Part shown: positions 1-7,897 of the stretch, piece after piece | Layout of the letters: every line of letters begins with the position of its first letter | Position numbering within the stretch: position 1 is the stretch's first letter | NCBI GenBank assembly: GCA_905479795.1 | Contig: CAJQNX010000031.1 | Coordinates: 1 to 13,544 of the forward strand | DNA from: an uncultured Candidatus Midichloriaceae bacterium | Lineage (GTDB): Bacteria; Pseudomonadota; Alphaproteobacteria; Rickettsiales; Midichloriaceae | Direction: 5' to 3' | DNA length: 13,544 nt | Notes under the pieces: generated by a model | What the model was told of the DNA's origin: nothing | Database searches by the model: none | Seen by the model: only the letters and a program-made list of their open reading frames with translations | Position numbers and translations under genes: made by a program

Positions 1-1707
1 ATTGAAGTTTTATACAACCCTCAAAATGACGATCAAGGCAAAAAAAAGGGCGCAATAGTTCTAAAATCATTACTTACAGGAACAGATAATGAGATTAAAG
101 TAGATGCTCCCTTAGGAGTAAACTTTCAGCCTACAATTAAAGGAAAAGATGCCATAATAAAAATCGATGGACAGGAAATTATATCAAAAACCAATAAAAT
201 TGAAGCAGATAATCTTTTCATTAATTTACTCAATAAACCAACCAAACCTCAAACATTTAATCTTTCAGTACAAAATGACACAGAAGGGTTAGTAGAAAAA
301 TTTGAAAACTTAGCAAAAAACTATAATGAACTTGCAAAATTTGTTGGGACAAATTCCCTACAAGTCGAAGGAGAAGAGGTCCCTAAGGCAGCAGAAATTG
401 CAGCATTATATAGTTACAAAGATCAGTTAAATTACATAAATGAGCATATATATAATGCCTTCAATAAACTTAATCAATTTAATCGATATGGAGATGATAC
501 ATCTCAATTCGGAATTAACATAAAAAAAACTGACTATACGCCACCTCCTGGAAGAGCAGAAAATGGTGAAAAACAAATCTATATGCCAGTAGAGATATAT
601 GAAATGAGTGTTGATAAAAATAAATTACAAAACGCTCTTGATGAAAATTTTGATCTATTTAAAGATATTGTTTCATATAAATTTGAATCTACTGATGTGA
701 ATTTCAGATTAAATGATAATCATAAAGACATAGATTTCGAAAGAAATAATGTTAAAAACTTAGATTATTCTGTAGATTATACAAAAATAGAATATTTTAA
801 TAATATTAGTAAGGAAACTGCTTCAGCCACAGATAAGATTAATGCTTCTCTATCTGAAAAAAAGTCTTTCATATTAAATGATGTAAAGATTAATGTTGAT
901 GGCAACACGAGCTATTCATCCCTTGTTGATGAGATTAATAAATATTCATCACAAACTAATATCAAAGCTTATTTACTTGGAGATGATAAAATAACACCTG
1001 CAAATAACCCAACTGGATCACGATTTAGAATTGCTTTAAGCAGAGCTAATGACAAGGATGTAGATGCTACTGACAAAAAAAAGCTTCAGGATAATTTGAG
1101 ATATTCCCTTACTTTAGCTGATCCTGAAAATGCCTTAAATGGTATTTTTAAATCAGGAGCCAAAAATTTAGACGCTGACACTACACATCCTTTAATTGAT
1201 GATAAAATTCCAACAATTATTTTATATGATACATCAAAAGTAGTAACTGTGACTGCAAATTTAGAGGATAATAACGAAATAGCGTTACTATCATACTTTA
1301 AACTCGGCAACAACAATGAACTTGAATCAGGAACAGTAAAAATACTTCCAACAACTATTAACCCAATTTCAGGTAAAAAACTAAATTTAGAAAATTTTGA
1401 AGTTTTTTATACATCAGAAAAAAATGGATATAGCACCATATATGCAAGACAAGGTATAGCAGATAGAATTAATAATGTGATAAATGGTTACACAAAATTA
1501 AATGGATCAATTGATAGATTTACAAGGCTTGAGGAGCGTGATAAAACCTATAAAAACAGTCAACTTAATTCGGAAAAAGCAAGTTTTGCCAATAAGAAGC
1601 ACACTATTGAAAAGGCACTTTATAGTCTTAGAATTCAAGAAATGAAAACCAAAACGTATGAAGAATTTTTGAAACAAATGAATAATGCTGAAAGAGGAAG
1701 AAATTAA
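1..1707 (+). CDS. fliD: Flagellar hook-associated protein 2 (filament cap), 5'-truncated by window start
   Basis: The frame is open from base 1, so the start codon lies upstream and 568 C-terminal residues are visible. FliD caps the growing flagellar filament and helps flagellin fold at the tip. Residues 47-60 (KGKDAIIKIDGQEI) and the LVEKFENLAKNYNELAKF stretch near 97-114 match the FliD N/C domain junction. Around residues 201-225, the VDKNKLQNAL and DLFKDIV segments match the classic D-x-x-K-L / v-x-x-L-F part of FliD_C. From residue 485 (GIADRINNVINGY) to the end is the FliD C-terminal helix, rich in charged residues and probably coiled coil, as expected for the D0/D1 core. Between these two halves of FliD_C lies about 256 residues of extra sequence (bases 685-1452). 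It includes a segment at 865-1062 that resembles the flagellin/hook IN motif. The stop overlaps the next gene as TAATG, suggesting translational coupling. Identification is strong; exact domain limits are approximate. Confidence 0.88.
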   Translation: MEVLYNPQNDDQGKKKGAIVLKSLLTGTDNEIKVDAPLGVNFQPTIKGKDAIIKIDGQEIISKTNKIEADNLFINLLNKPTKPQTFNLSVQNDTEGLVEKFENLAKNYNELAKFVGTNSLQVEGEEVPKAAEIAALYSYKDQLNYINEHIYNAFNKLNQFNRYGDDTSQFGINIKKTDYTPPPGRAENGEKQIYMPVEIYEMSVDKNKLQNALDENFDLFKDIVSYKFESTDVNFRLNDNHKDIDFERNNVKNLDYSVDYTKIEYFNNISKETASATDKINASLSEKKSFILNDVKINVDGNTSYSSLVDEINKYSSQTNIKAYLLGDDKITPANNPTGSRFRIALSRANDKDVDATDKKKLQDNLRYSLTLADPENALNGIFKSGAKNLDADTTHPLIDDKIPTIILYDTSKVVTVTANLEDNNEIALLSYFKLGNNNELESGTVKILPTTINPISGKKLNLENFEVFYTSEKNGYSTIYARQGIADRINNVINGYTKLNGSIDRFTRLEERDKTYKNSQLNSEKASFANKKHTIEKALYSLRIQEMKTKTYEEFLKQMNNAERGRN

Positions 1708-2261
1708 TGAGTCATTCGTTATTTCTATTAAATGAAAAAAAAGTTACAAATCCAAAATCTACTGATACCTCTTCAATAGCTAATGTAAAAAGCAACAGCA
1801 TTGCTCAAGAGTATCAAAGTGATATTGATGTAATTACTACGTATAAAATATACATACAATCCATTGAAAAGATTATGACTTTGCTAAAAGATGTAATGCA
1901 TCTTTTAGATCAGCAAAACATTGATGAAGCTAACTATAATCGAGATATAGAACTTAAAAATTCTATTCATAATAAGATTACCACCATTGAATCAATCATT
2001 AATGAATTTACAAAATTATTTGGTGTTATCAAAGATAGTGATTTAGAAAACATATATAATCATCTTTTTATGAAATTTAGTGGAATAGAAATTCAATTAA
2101 AGCTATATTTTATCAAACAGGATATCAAATACGCCCAAAGTTGCTTAAAATTATGCGAATATTTACTTAAAATATTTAAAACTCTCGAACAACAAGCAAT
2201 AAATGATGAGTCATCAAAAAAGGTTGCTTCACAATATCCACAAGATTATAAAAATATTTAA
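1707..2261 (+). CDS. fliS: Probable flagellar export chaperone FliS (divergent)
   Basis: This is a 184-residue protein, very rich in K, I, L and predicted helix, with no signal peptide or membrane segment. FliS binds the C-terminus of flagellin in the cytosol and prevents premature polymerisation. The order fliD-fliS is the usual one in flagellated bacteria, and here the ATG overlaps the fliD stop (TAATG). From about residue 100 the pattern (paired helices, LENIYNHLFMKFSGIEIQLK near 111-131, then a D-x-x-x-A-x-x-x-L helix) follows the FliS layout of a conserved LY-x-Y/H turn between helices. The first 35 residues are low complexity and longer than in most FliS (about 120-140 residues in total), and sequence similarity is weak. 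The call therefore rests largely on position and helical pattern; a different small flagellar chaperone is possible. Confidence 0.55.
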   Translation: MSHSLFLLNEKKVTNPKSTDTSSIANVKSNSIAQEYQSDIDVITTYKIYIQSIEKIMTLLKDVMHLLDQQNIDEANYNRDIELKNSIHNKITTIESIINEFTKLFGVIKDSDLENIYNHLFMKFSGIEIQLKLYFIKQDIKYAQSCLKLCEYLLKIFKTLEQQAINDESSKKVASQYPQDYKNI

Positions 2262-2293
2262 ACTTTAGAAAACCATATGCGCTATAAATTAAA

Positions 2294-2788
2294 ATGCTTT
2301 ATGTAATAGGTATTGGGACTAATTTGGGCAATAAGATTGCTAACATTAAAGACGCTATAAAGCTTGTTTCTGAGAAACTAAATGTAATTAAAATTTCTAC
2401 TCTATACAAATCTGAAGCTTTATTAAAACCCGAACATCCTAAAGAGTGGGATAGATCATTTTTAAACATGGCTTTATTAATAAAATTTAATGCTGAACCT
2501 GAGGAATTATTAGAAATACTCAAACTAATTGAATTAAAAATGGGTAGAAATAAAAATTACCCTACTTGGTCACCTAGGATAATTGATTTAGATATATTGA
2601 TTGCAGAAAATTTAACAATTGATATCTCAAATCTGCAAATACCTCATAGAGATTTTTTCAATAGAGACTTTGCTTTAATACCAGCCGCAGAAATTGCTCC
2701 TGACATTATATATCAACAAAAAACTTTAAAGAAGCACTGCAAAAAATTTAAAAAAACAAAAATTAAATTAATAAATGATTGCTGTTAA
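2294..2788 (+). CDS. folK: 6-hydroxymethyl-7,8-dihydropterin pyrophosphokinase (HPPK)
   Basis: The enzyme transfers pyrophosphate from ATP to 6-hydroxymethyl-7,8-dihydropterin, the step before dihydropteroate synthase in folate synthesis, in the cytosol. The 164 residues cover the whole HPPK family length. Visible hallmarks are the N-terminal IGIGTNLGNK (residues 5-14), the substrate loop SFLNMAL (55-61), the catalytic and Mg2+-binding block WSPRIIDLDIL (92-102) with Asp98 and Asp100, and the late IPHRDFFNRDFALIPAAEIAPD (116-137) in which the second Arg and EIAPD are typical. The segment KPEHPKEWD (45-53) is an insertion also seen in some intracellular bacterial HPPKs. The start at 2294 places Met two residues before the first beta strand; no clear Shine-Dalgarno is visible. 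It lies 32 bases after the fliS-like gene on the same strand. No dihydropteroate synthase gene is visible in this window. Confidence 0.93.
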   Translation: MLYVIGIGTNLGNKIANIKDAIKLVSEKLNVIKISTLYKSEALLKPEHPKEWDRSFLNMALLIKFNAEPEELLEILKLIELKMGRNKNYPTWSPRIIDLDILIAENLTIDISNLQIPHRDFFNRDFALIPAAEIAPDIIYQQKTLKKHCKKFKKTKIKLINDCC

Positions 2789-2841
2789 TTAATTAAAATG
2801 GGTAAAATTAAATCTGATTCAGCAACGTGTATTCAATCGCC

Positions 2842-4221
2842 ATGATGAAAGAAACAATCAAAACAATTAATCCTGCCACAGAGCAGATAATTCAAGAATA
2901 CGAATATCACACAGCATCTCAAATAAGGGAAATTGTAGATTCTGTAGCTTTAGGATATGAAGATTGGAAACAACAAAGTTTAAAAATTAGGTTAAATTTT
3001 ATTTTGATATTATCCACTCAATTATCAAAAAGAAAAAATGAATTGGCTCTAATTATAACTGAAGAAATGGGCAAGCCAATCTCTCAATCAATTTCAGAAA
3101 TTAATAAATGTATCTCTCTATGCGAATACTATATTAATAACTCAGAAAAAATTTTAAAGCCAAATTTTATTAAAACAAATTATAGTACTAGTTATTACAC
3201 ATATGCTCCTCTTGGTATAATATTTGGTATAATGCCTTGGAATTTCCCCATTTGGCAAGTTATGAGATTTGCAATACCTAACTTAATTATAGGAAATAGT
3301 GTCTTATTGAAGCACTCATTAAATACCTCTGGAGTATCATTAATACTTGAAGAATTATTTAAAGCATCATTACCTAAAAATTTATTTAGAAGCCTATTTA
3401 TAAAAAATGAAACTGCTGAATTAATTATAAAAGATAGTAATGTCGCTGGAGTTACAATAACTGGAAGTAAGAAAGCTGGGGCTGATGTGGCAATGAAAGC
3501 TGGAGCTAATATTAAAAAAACTGTCTTAGAGCTAGGAGGTAATGATCCATACATAATATTAGATGACGCAAATTTAGATTTAGCAGCTGAGGAATGTGTT
3601 AAATCAAGATTATTAAATACAGGGCAGGTTTGTATTGCTGCAAAGAGAATTATAATATGTGAATCTGTGAGATGTGAATTTGAAAAAAAATTGATCACCC
3701 TAGTGCAAAAATATCAATATACAAATCCAGATTTGCATGATTTAAAATTAGGACCATTAGCAAGAAAAGATATTAAAGATAATTTACAGTCCCAAGTCCA
3801 AAAAAGCTTAGATCAAGGTTCTAACTGTATTTATAAAAATACTATTCCTGAGGGAAAGGGCTATTACTTCCCCGTAACAATTCTAAACAATGTCGATAAA
3901 AACAATATAGCGTTTAAGGAAGAACTTTTCGGTCCTATATTTTGCATAACCTCTGTTAAGAATGAAAAAGATGCAATAAAATATGCAAACATGTCTGAGT
4001 ATGGACTATCAGCAGTAGTGTTTACCCAAAACATAAAAAAAGGAGAAGATATTTGTTTAAATCAGTTAAATTTTGGTACCTGCAATTTAAATCAAATGGT
4101 CTCTTCTGATCCAAAATTACCATTTGGAGGAGTTAAAAATTCAGGATACGGGAGAGAATTATCTGCAGCAGGCTTAAAGGAATTCGCAAATATGAAAACT
4201 ATTAATATTAATAAAAATTAA
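2842..4221 (+). CDS. Aldehyde dehydrogenase, succinate-semialdehyde dehydrogenase type
   Basis: This is a 459-residue NAD(P)+-dependent aldehyde dehydrogenase. Counting from the ATG at 2842, the family landmarks are all present: substrate-stabilising Asn134 in PWNFP, cofactor Lys157 in LLKHS, the Rossmann ITGSKKAG (206-213), the general base Glu230 in LELGGNDPY, the catalytic Cys264 in NTGQVCIAAKR, and EELFGPIF plus the PFGGVKNSGYGRE stretch near the C-terminus. The NTGQVC-AAKR wording and the short length fit the GabD1/Sad subgroup, which oxidises succinate semialdehyde to succinate and feeds the TCA cycle; the true substrate cannot be fixed from sequence. The frame opens at 2818, so a GTG at 2827 or an ATG at 2845 are alternative starts. 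I prefer 2842 because it gives the usual short lead before TINPAT. It lies 53 bases after folK and converges on pssA with only 12 bases between. Confidence 0.9.
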   Translation: MMKETIKTINPATEQIIQEYEYHTASQIREIVDSVALGYEDWKQQSLKIRLNFILILSTQLSKRKNELALIITEEMGKPISQSISEINKCISLCEYYINNSEKILKPNFIKTNYSTSYYTYAPLGIIFGIMPWNFPIWQVMRFAIPNLIIGNSVLLKHSLNTSGVSLILEELFKASLPKNLFRSLFIKNETAELIIKDSNVAGVTITGSKKAGADVAMKAGANIKKTVLELGGNDPYIILDDANLDLAAEECVKSRLLNTGQVCIAAKRIIICESVRCEFEKKLITLVQKYQYTNPDLHDLKLGPLARKDIKDNLQSQVQKSLDQGSNCIYKNTIPEGKGYYFPVTILNNVDKNNIAFKEELFGPIFCITSVKNEKDAIKYANMSEYGLSAVVFTQNIKKGEDICLNQLNFGTCNLNQMVSSDPKLPFGGVKNSGYGRELSAAGLKEFANMKTININKN

Positions 4222-4224
4222 TAC

Positions 4225-4258
4225 TAAAATACTTTACCCTAATTCTTTCGGTATTTTA
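4225..4258. terminator. Possible weak bidirectional terminator hairpin between convergent genes
   Basis: A perfect 8-base inverted repeat, TAAAATAC (4225-4232) and GTATTTTA (4251-4258), closes an 18-base loop exactly where the aldehyde dehydrogenase and pssA genes converge. The stem is almost all A-T, and its own A and T runs would supply a U-rich 3' arm on either strand. It overlaps the last codons of pssA. The stem is weak, so this may be chance in AT-rich DNA. Confidence 0.25.
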
Positions 4259-5730
4259 ATAACATTATTTGATGAGATATAAGGCTCGTTAGAATTATTA
4301 TAAACCATAATTTCAGCCTTAGATTTTTTATTAAGCACTTGTTGCTCAAGAATTTTTTTATTTGGAATGCTTCTTTTCTTGCTATCATTTAAGGCCATCA
4401 ATAAATTACTACTGTTCTTGGCTGTTTGGTTAATTTTTCTTATATATTTGCTACTATGGCGAGGATTTTTTGAATGGTACATTGCAACCGCATCTTGCCA
4501 ATTATTAGTCTTTCGATAGTTGCTTGCCAGATAATATGCAGAATATCCCACATTATGATATGGCGATGCCATTTGCTCAATATTTGCAAAATTATGCTTG
4601 TGATATTTATAATTTATTTGATTGCATCCTATGTCTATACTCTCTTTTCCACTAGCTATATGCATTTTCACTGCTTTAACTAATTCACTCTTAGTACTGT
4701 AAAATCTCGACTTTCCATTTATATTAGCAGTCCATGGCCATGGCTGAAGTCTTTTTGAATTTTTGTCGTATTTCCCTGATTCTACTAAAGATATTAAATA
4801 CAAAAAGTTCTTCGGAATATTATATTTTCTTTCGAAAAGCTTAATTGCACTTAAACAATGTAGCACATCAGAAGAATTAAATTCTGAAGCATTTGATGTT
4901 TTGGAATTTGATAAAAATAATGTACCAAACATTATAAAAACAATTAAAGCATTAGTAGCAATATTAGAATTTTTCCCCTTCTTTATTTTGCAATAATAAT
5001 AACTGCCCATAGGAATAAAGCAAATATAAAGCAGCCCAATTATCGGCAAAACAATCCATGGCTCAAAAATAATTCCAGTAAAAACAATGCCTAAAAATAT
5101 CAATATGATATTTACTCTCTCCTTGGGAACAGTGATTTTTTTAGCTGAATAAATTGGAATTTTACTTATCATCAACAAACCTATTATAGTCATATATATT
5201 GCAACAAACCAATATGAAAATATAAAAACTTTATTATTAAAAAGCTCAAAACTACACGTCATTGGGATTAATAATAAACCTGCCGCAACTGGCATTGGAA
5301 TCCCAACGAAAAAATTATTTTTAATTTCATTATCCTTATCATCATCAGCATTTTGCACATTAAATCTGGCAAGCCTTAGTGCTGAGCAAGCTATATAAAC
5401 CAGAACAATTGCCCATCCAACACCTTTATAAGGTATTTCTTTTAGTGACCATAAATAAACTGCTATCCCAGGCGCTACACCAAAATTACATAAATCAGCT
5501 AAGGAATCTAATTGAGCACCAAATTCGCTGGTAGAATTTAGCAATCTGGCAATTTTACCATCAAGGCCATCAAGAAATGCAGCAATAATAATTAGTGCCA
5601 CAGCTATATTAAATTTTCCGTCCAACGAATACCTAATGGATGTTATACCCAAGCATAATGCTAATATTGTGATTATGGAAGGTATTAACTTCTGTATCGG
5701 CACATTCAGTTTTTTTGGCGCAATAGTCAT
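4234..5730 (-). CDS. pssA: CDP-diacylglycerol-serine O-phosphatidyltransferase fused to a periplasmic lytic transglycosylase (SLT) domain
   Basis: The frame encodes 498 residues; ordinary PssA is about 240-280. Residues 1-245 are a complete PssA: multiple membrane helices and the CDP-alcohol phosphotransferase signature DGKIAR (57-62), Gly71, Asp75 and Asp79, spaced as DGx2ARx8Gx3Dx3D. It makes phosphatidylserine from CDP-diacylglycerol and serine, which Psd next door decarboxylates. After a basic stretch (KIKKGKNSN, 248-256) comes a hydrophobic segment (about 258-275) ending in a signal-peptidase-like SNA-S. Residues 285-440 form a lytic transglycosylase domain with Glu317 in SLVESGKY as the likely catalytic acid, then DIGCNQINYKYH (366-377), SPYHNVGYSAYYL (389-401) and AMYHS (416-420). 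Positive residues inside, one crossing, and SLT in the periplasm make a consistent topology. Met241 (codon at 5008-5010) could also start a separate SLT protein with its own signal peptide, but no Shine-Dalgarno precedes it. It lies 31 bases downstream of psd, likely one operon. Confidence 0.85.
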   Translation of the reverse strand: MTIAPKKLNVPIQKLIPSIITILALCLGITSIRYSLDGKFNIAVALIIIAAFLDGLDGKIARLLNSTSEFGAQLDSLADLCNFGVAPGIAVYLWSLKEIPYKGVGWAIVLVYIACSALRLARFNVQNADDDKDNEIKNNFFVGIPMPVAAGLLLIPMTCSFELFNNKVFIFSYWFVAIYMTIIGLLMISKIPIYSAKKITVPKERVNIILIFLGIVFTGIIFEPWIVLPIIGLLYICFIPMGSYYYCKIKKGKNSNIATNALIVFIMFGTLFLSNSKTSNASEFNSSDVLHCLSAIKLFERKYNIPKNFLYLISLVESGKYDKNSKRLQPWPWTANINGKSRFYSTKSELVKAVKMHIASGKESIDIGCNQINYKYHKHNFANIEQMASPYHNVGYSAYYLASNYRKTNNWQDAVAMYHSKNPRHSSKYIRKINQTAKNSSNLLMALNDSKKRSIPNKKILEQQVLNKKSKAEIMVYNNSNEPYISSNNVIKIPKELG

Positions 5731-5761
5731 TTTAATTACACAATAATTTACTTATTGTCGT

Positions 5762-6544
5762 TCACTTTTTTTTCACCACCTTAGCTTTAGTTTTGGGTTT
5801 ATCAATAGATTCAGGCTTATCAACTTTTTTAACATCTGCTGATTTTTTAGGAGCAGGAATTTTTAAGCTTTTTTCTTTAATATCTTTAAATTCTCCAATA
5901 ACTGTTTCACCCCCTATCATTCTTTGCCCTTCCAATACTTTTATATCAAAGCTTGTTGGCAAATAAAGATCTACTCTACTTCCAAATCTAATTATACCAA
6001 ATCTTTCTCCAGTTGTTACTTTTTGGCCATCCTTTAAATCACAAACAATTCTACGTGCAATAAGCCCCGCAATCTGAACAACACCTATTTCACTCTTATT
6101 ACTTAATTCCAAAAGTATTGATTGTCTTTCATTATGTTCACTAGCTTTATCCAATGATGCATTGAAAAATTTACCATGATGATAGTTAAGTTTCTTCACC
6201 ACACCAGCAATTGGTATTCTGTTTACGTGCACATCAAAAACATTTAAAAATATGCTTATTCTGTTCATTTCATCTTGTGTATTTGCTATCTCTTTTGGCA
6301 ATTTTGCTTTTTCAATTTTTTGCACTATCCCGTCAGCAGGACTAACAACAATGTTCTCTTGATATGGCACAACCCTATTCGGATCACGAAAAAAGAAAAT
6401 ACACCATAGAGTTAATATGACCCCAAACCAACCCAATGGCTGAGACCAGATAAAAAATACTAATGTAATTATTGCAAAAACACTTATAAAAAAATAACCT
6501 TCTTTGTGGATACTTGGAATAAACTCTCTGATAGAATCTAACAT
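5762..6544 (-). CDS. psd: Phosphatidylserine decarboxylase proenzyme, short type
   Basis: Psd converts phosphatidylserine to phosphatidylethanolamine at the inner membrane; the precursor cleaves itself to generate an N-terminal pyruvoyl group. Two hydrophobic stretches at residues 17-52 form the membrane anchor. They are followed by FFRDPNR (51-57), VVSPADGIV (66-74) and the FLNVFDVHVNRIP block (99-111), all standard for the family. Self-cleavage is expected between Gly188 and Ser189 in RFGSRVD. The last 30 or so residues (about 229-260) are a Lys/Pro-rich low-complexity tail that goes beyond the usual length of about 230 for this short form. It is the first gene of a psd-pssA operon on the minus strand, transcribed away from the MFS gene, with a plausible promoter upstream at 6571-6598. 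Confidence 0.94.
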   Translation of the reverse strand: MLDSIREFIPSIHKEGYFFISVFAIITLVFFIWSQPLGWFGVILTLWCIFFFRDPNRVVPYQENIVVSPADGIVQKIEKAKLPKEIANTQDEMNRISIFLNVFDVHVNRIPIAGVVKKLNYHHGKFFNASLDKASEHNERQSILLELSNKSEIGVVQIAGLIARRIVCDLKDGQKVTTGERFGIIRFGSRVDLYLPTSFDIKVLEGQRMIGGETVIGEFKDIKEKSLKIPAPKKSADVKKVDKPESIDKPKTKAKVVKKK

Positions 6545-6570
6545 AAATACTTTAAACTAAATTTTATTAT

Positions 6571-6598
6571 CTTATATCACATATACCACACAACTCAA
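6571..6598 (-). promoter_or_regulatory. Candidate sigma70 promoter for psd-pssA
   Basis: Reading the minus strand, TTGAGT (6598-6593) is followed after 16 bases by TATAAG (6576-6571), which is also preceded by TG one base upstream, giving an extended -10. The expected RNA start lies a few bases later, about 20 bases before the psd ATG. The match is good, but AT-rich DNA yields many such pairs. Confidence 0.4.
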
Positions 6599-6627
6599 AT
6601 CGAAAAATTTTTATTATATTGGTATTT

Positions 6628-6654
6628 TTGCTTTACTTTTATTTTTTGTAGAAT
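6628..6654 (+). promoter_or_regulatory. Weak candidate promoter for the MFS gene
   Basis: TTGCTT (6628-6633) and TAGAAT (6649-6654) lie 15 bases apart, 30 bases before the MFS start codon at 6684. The -10 is good and the spacing short. The sequence AAAGGAG at 6657-6663 looks like a Shine-Dalgarno but is 20 bases from the ATG, and an in-frame stop at 6675 rules out an earlier start. Confidence 0.25.
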
Positions 6655-6683
6655 ACAAAGGAGAAAAATTTAGATAACTATTT

Positions 6684-7889
6684 ATGAGATTATTCTTTGT
6701 AATCGTAGCTTTTTGTTTTGTAGTTGCACATGTGCAAAACGATCTTATCTCTCCAACCCTCCCAGACATGATTATATTTTTCAATACTAATTCAAGTATA
6801 TTTCATTTAATGAGTAGCGCTTACTCTTTAGGAGTGGGTATAGGTAGTCTTTTTTTAGGTCCTATTTCTGATTACGCAGGTAGGAAAAAAACTCTATTAA
6901 TTGGATTATTGATCCTAATATCTGGTTGCCTTTGCAGCATGCTAAGCTCAAATATACATTATTTAATATGTTTCAGATTTTTTCAAGGAATTGGCACTTC
7001 AGCTCCAATGGTCGTGTGTATTGCAATGGTATTTGATGTTTGCGACAAGGAAAAAGCAAGAACTTTTGTTGGCTTAAAAAATGGCATATTAACTTTTGGC
7101 AAAGCAATTGCACCAGTAATTGGAGGATATTTGGGTTTTCTGATAAGTTGGCAGTTTAATTTCTTATTAATTACAATTTTTGCAAGCTTAGCAATATTAT
7201 TGGTATCAATATTTATTGATGAAACCTATAAATCGACTTCTAATTCCTCTCAAACAAATGTAAATCATCTCATTGATAATTTACGCCACATTTGCAAAAA
7301 TTATGTTTTTTTACTCTCTGATAAAATAATGGTGGCATATCTTTTTGTCCTTGGCTTTATGGCGTGCAGCATAATCACCTTTACCATAGGAGCTTCAATT
7401 ATATACATCAATCATCTAGGCGTCAGTAAAAGCATATATGGCTATTATCAAGGAGCTGTGTGGGCTGTATTTGGTGCCTTTTGTTTTTTAACACACTATA
7501 TTATTAAATTTACAAATGTTTCAATAGCAAAAAAAATAGGGTTTGCGTTGATGGTTATTGGCTGTAGCTCACTTAATTATACTGCTTATGTATTCACGAC
7601 TCCATATTTGATTACGTTAAGCATGATGATTTGCAGTGCGAGTTTTGCAATTTTAATAACAATTCTATTTACTGATGCAATGTCACTTCATCCTCATGTT
7701 AAAGGCGCAAGCTCTTCAATAATTGCATTTACGAGAACTCTTTTAGTGACAATCAATGTGGCCTTAGCGGGTTACTTTTTTAATGGCACCATCGTTCCCT
7801 TGACGATTATGATTACAATTTTACTTAGCTTAACTGCAATCATATATATATTCGTCATCCACCCTCATGCATATAAAACGAATAAATAA
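6684..7889 (+). CDS. MFS transporter, Bcr/CflA multidrug-efflux type
   Basis: This is a 401-residue, highly hydrophobic protein with about 12 predicted membrane helices, in the usual size range for a major facilitator carrier. The N-terminus NDLISPTLPDM (19-29) is the D-x-x-x-P-x-LP signature of the Bcr/CflA branch. Motif A, GPISDYAGRKKT (59-70), sits in the loop between helices 2 and 3. FRFFQGIGTSAP (about 97-108) matches motif B, with its Arg, and a Gly/Pro-rich segment GKAIAPVIGGYLG (about 139-151) matches motif C, typical of drug/H+ antiporters. A small-molecule export role in the inner membrane is likely, but the substrate cannot be told. Host-associated alphaproteobacteria often carry several paralogues of this branch. 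It is flanked by minus-strand genes on both sides and so is probably transcribed alone. Its end converges on fliQ with 8 bases between. Confidence 0.85.
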   Translation: MRLFFVIVAFCFVVAHVQNDLISPTLPDMIIFFNTNSSIFHLMSSAYSLGVGIGSLFLGPISDYAGRKKTLLIGLLILISGCLCSMLSSNIHYLICFRFFQGIGTSAPMVVCIAMVFDVCDKEKARTFVGLKNGILTFGKAIAPVIGGYLGFLISWQFNFLLITIFASLAILLVSIFIDETYKSTSNSSQTNVNHLIDNLRHICKNYVFLLSDKIMVAYLFVLGFMACSIITFTIGASIIYINHLGVSKSIYGYYQGAVWAVFGAFCFLTHYIIKFTNVSIAKKIGFALMVIGCSSLNYTAYVFTTPYLITLSMMICSASFAILITILFTDAMSLHPHVKGASSSIIAFTRTLLVTINVALAGYFFNGTIVPLTIMITILLSLTAIIYIFVIHPHAYKTNK

Positions 7890-7897
7890 TTTATTTT

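Noticed and set aside
3195..3698. A 167-codon minus-strand frame opposite the aldehyde dehydrogenase
   Set aside because: It lies wholly inside a gene with all family motifs intact, and its product is low-complexity with no recognisable domain; it is a shadow frame.
6657..6663. AAAGGAG as a Shine-Dalgarno for an upstream start of the MFS gene
   Set aside because: The in-frame codon at 6675 is a stop, so no earlier start is possible, and 20 bases to the real ATG is too far.
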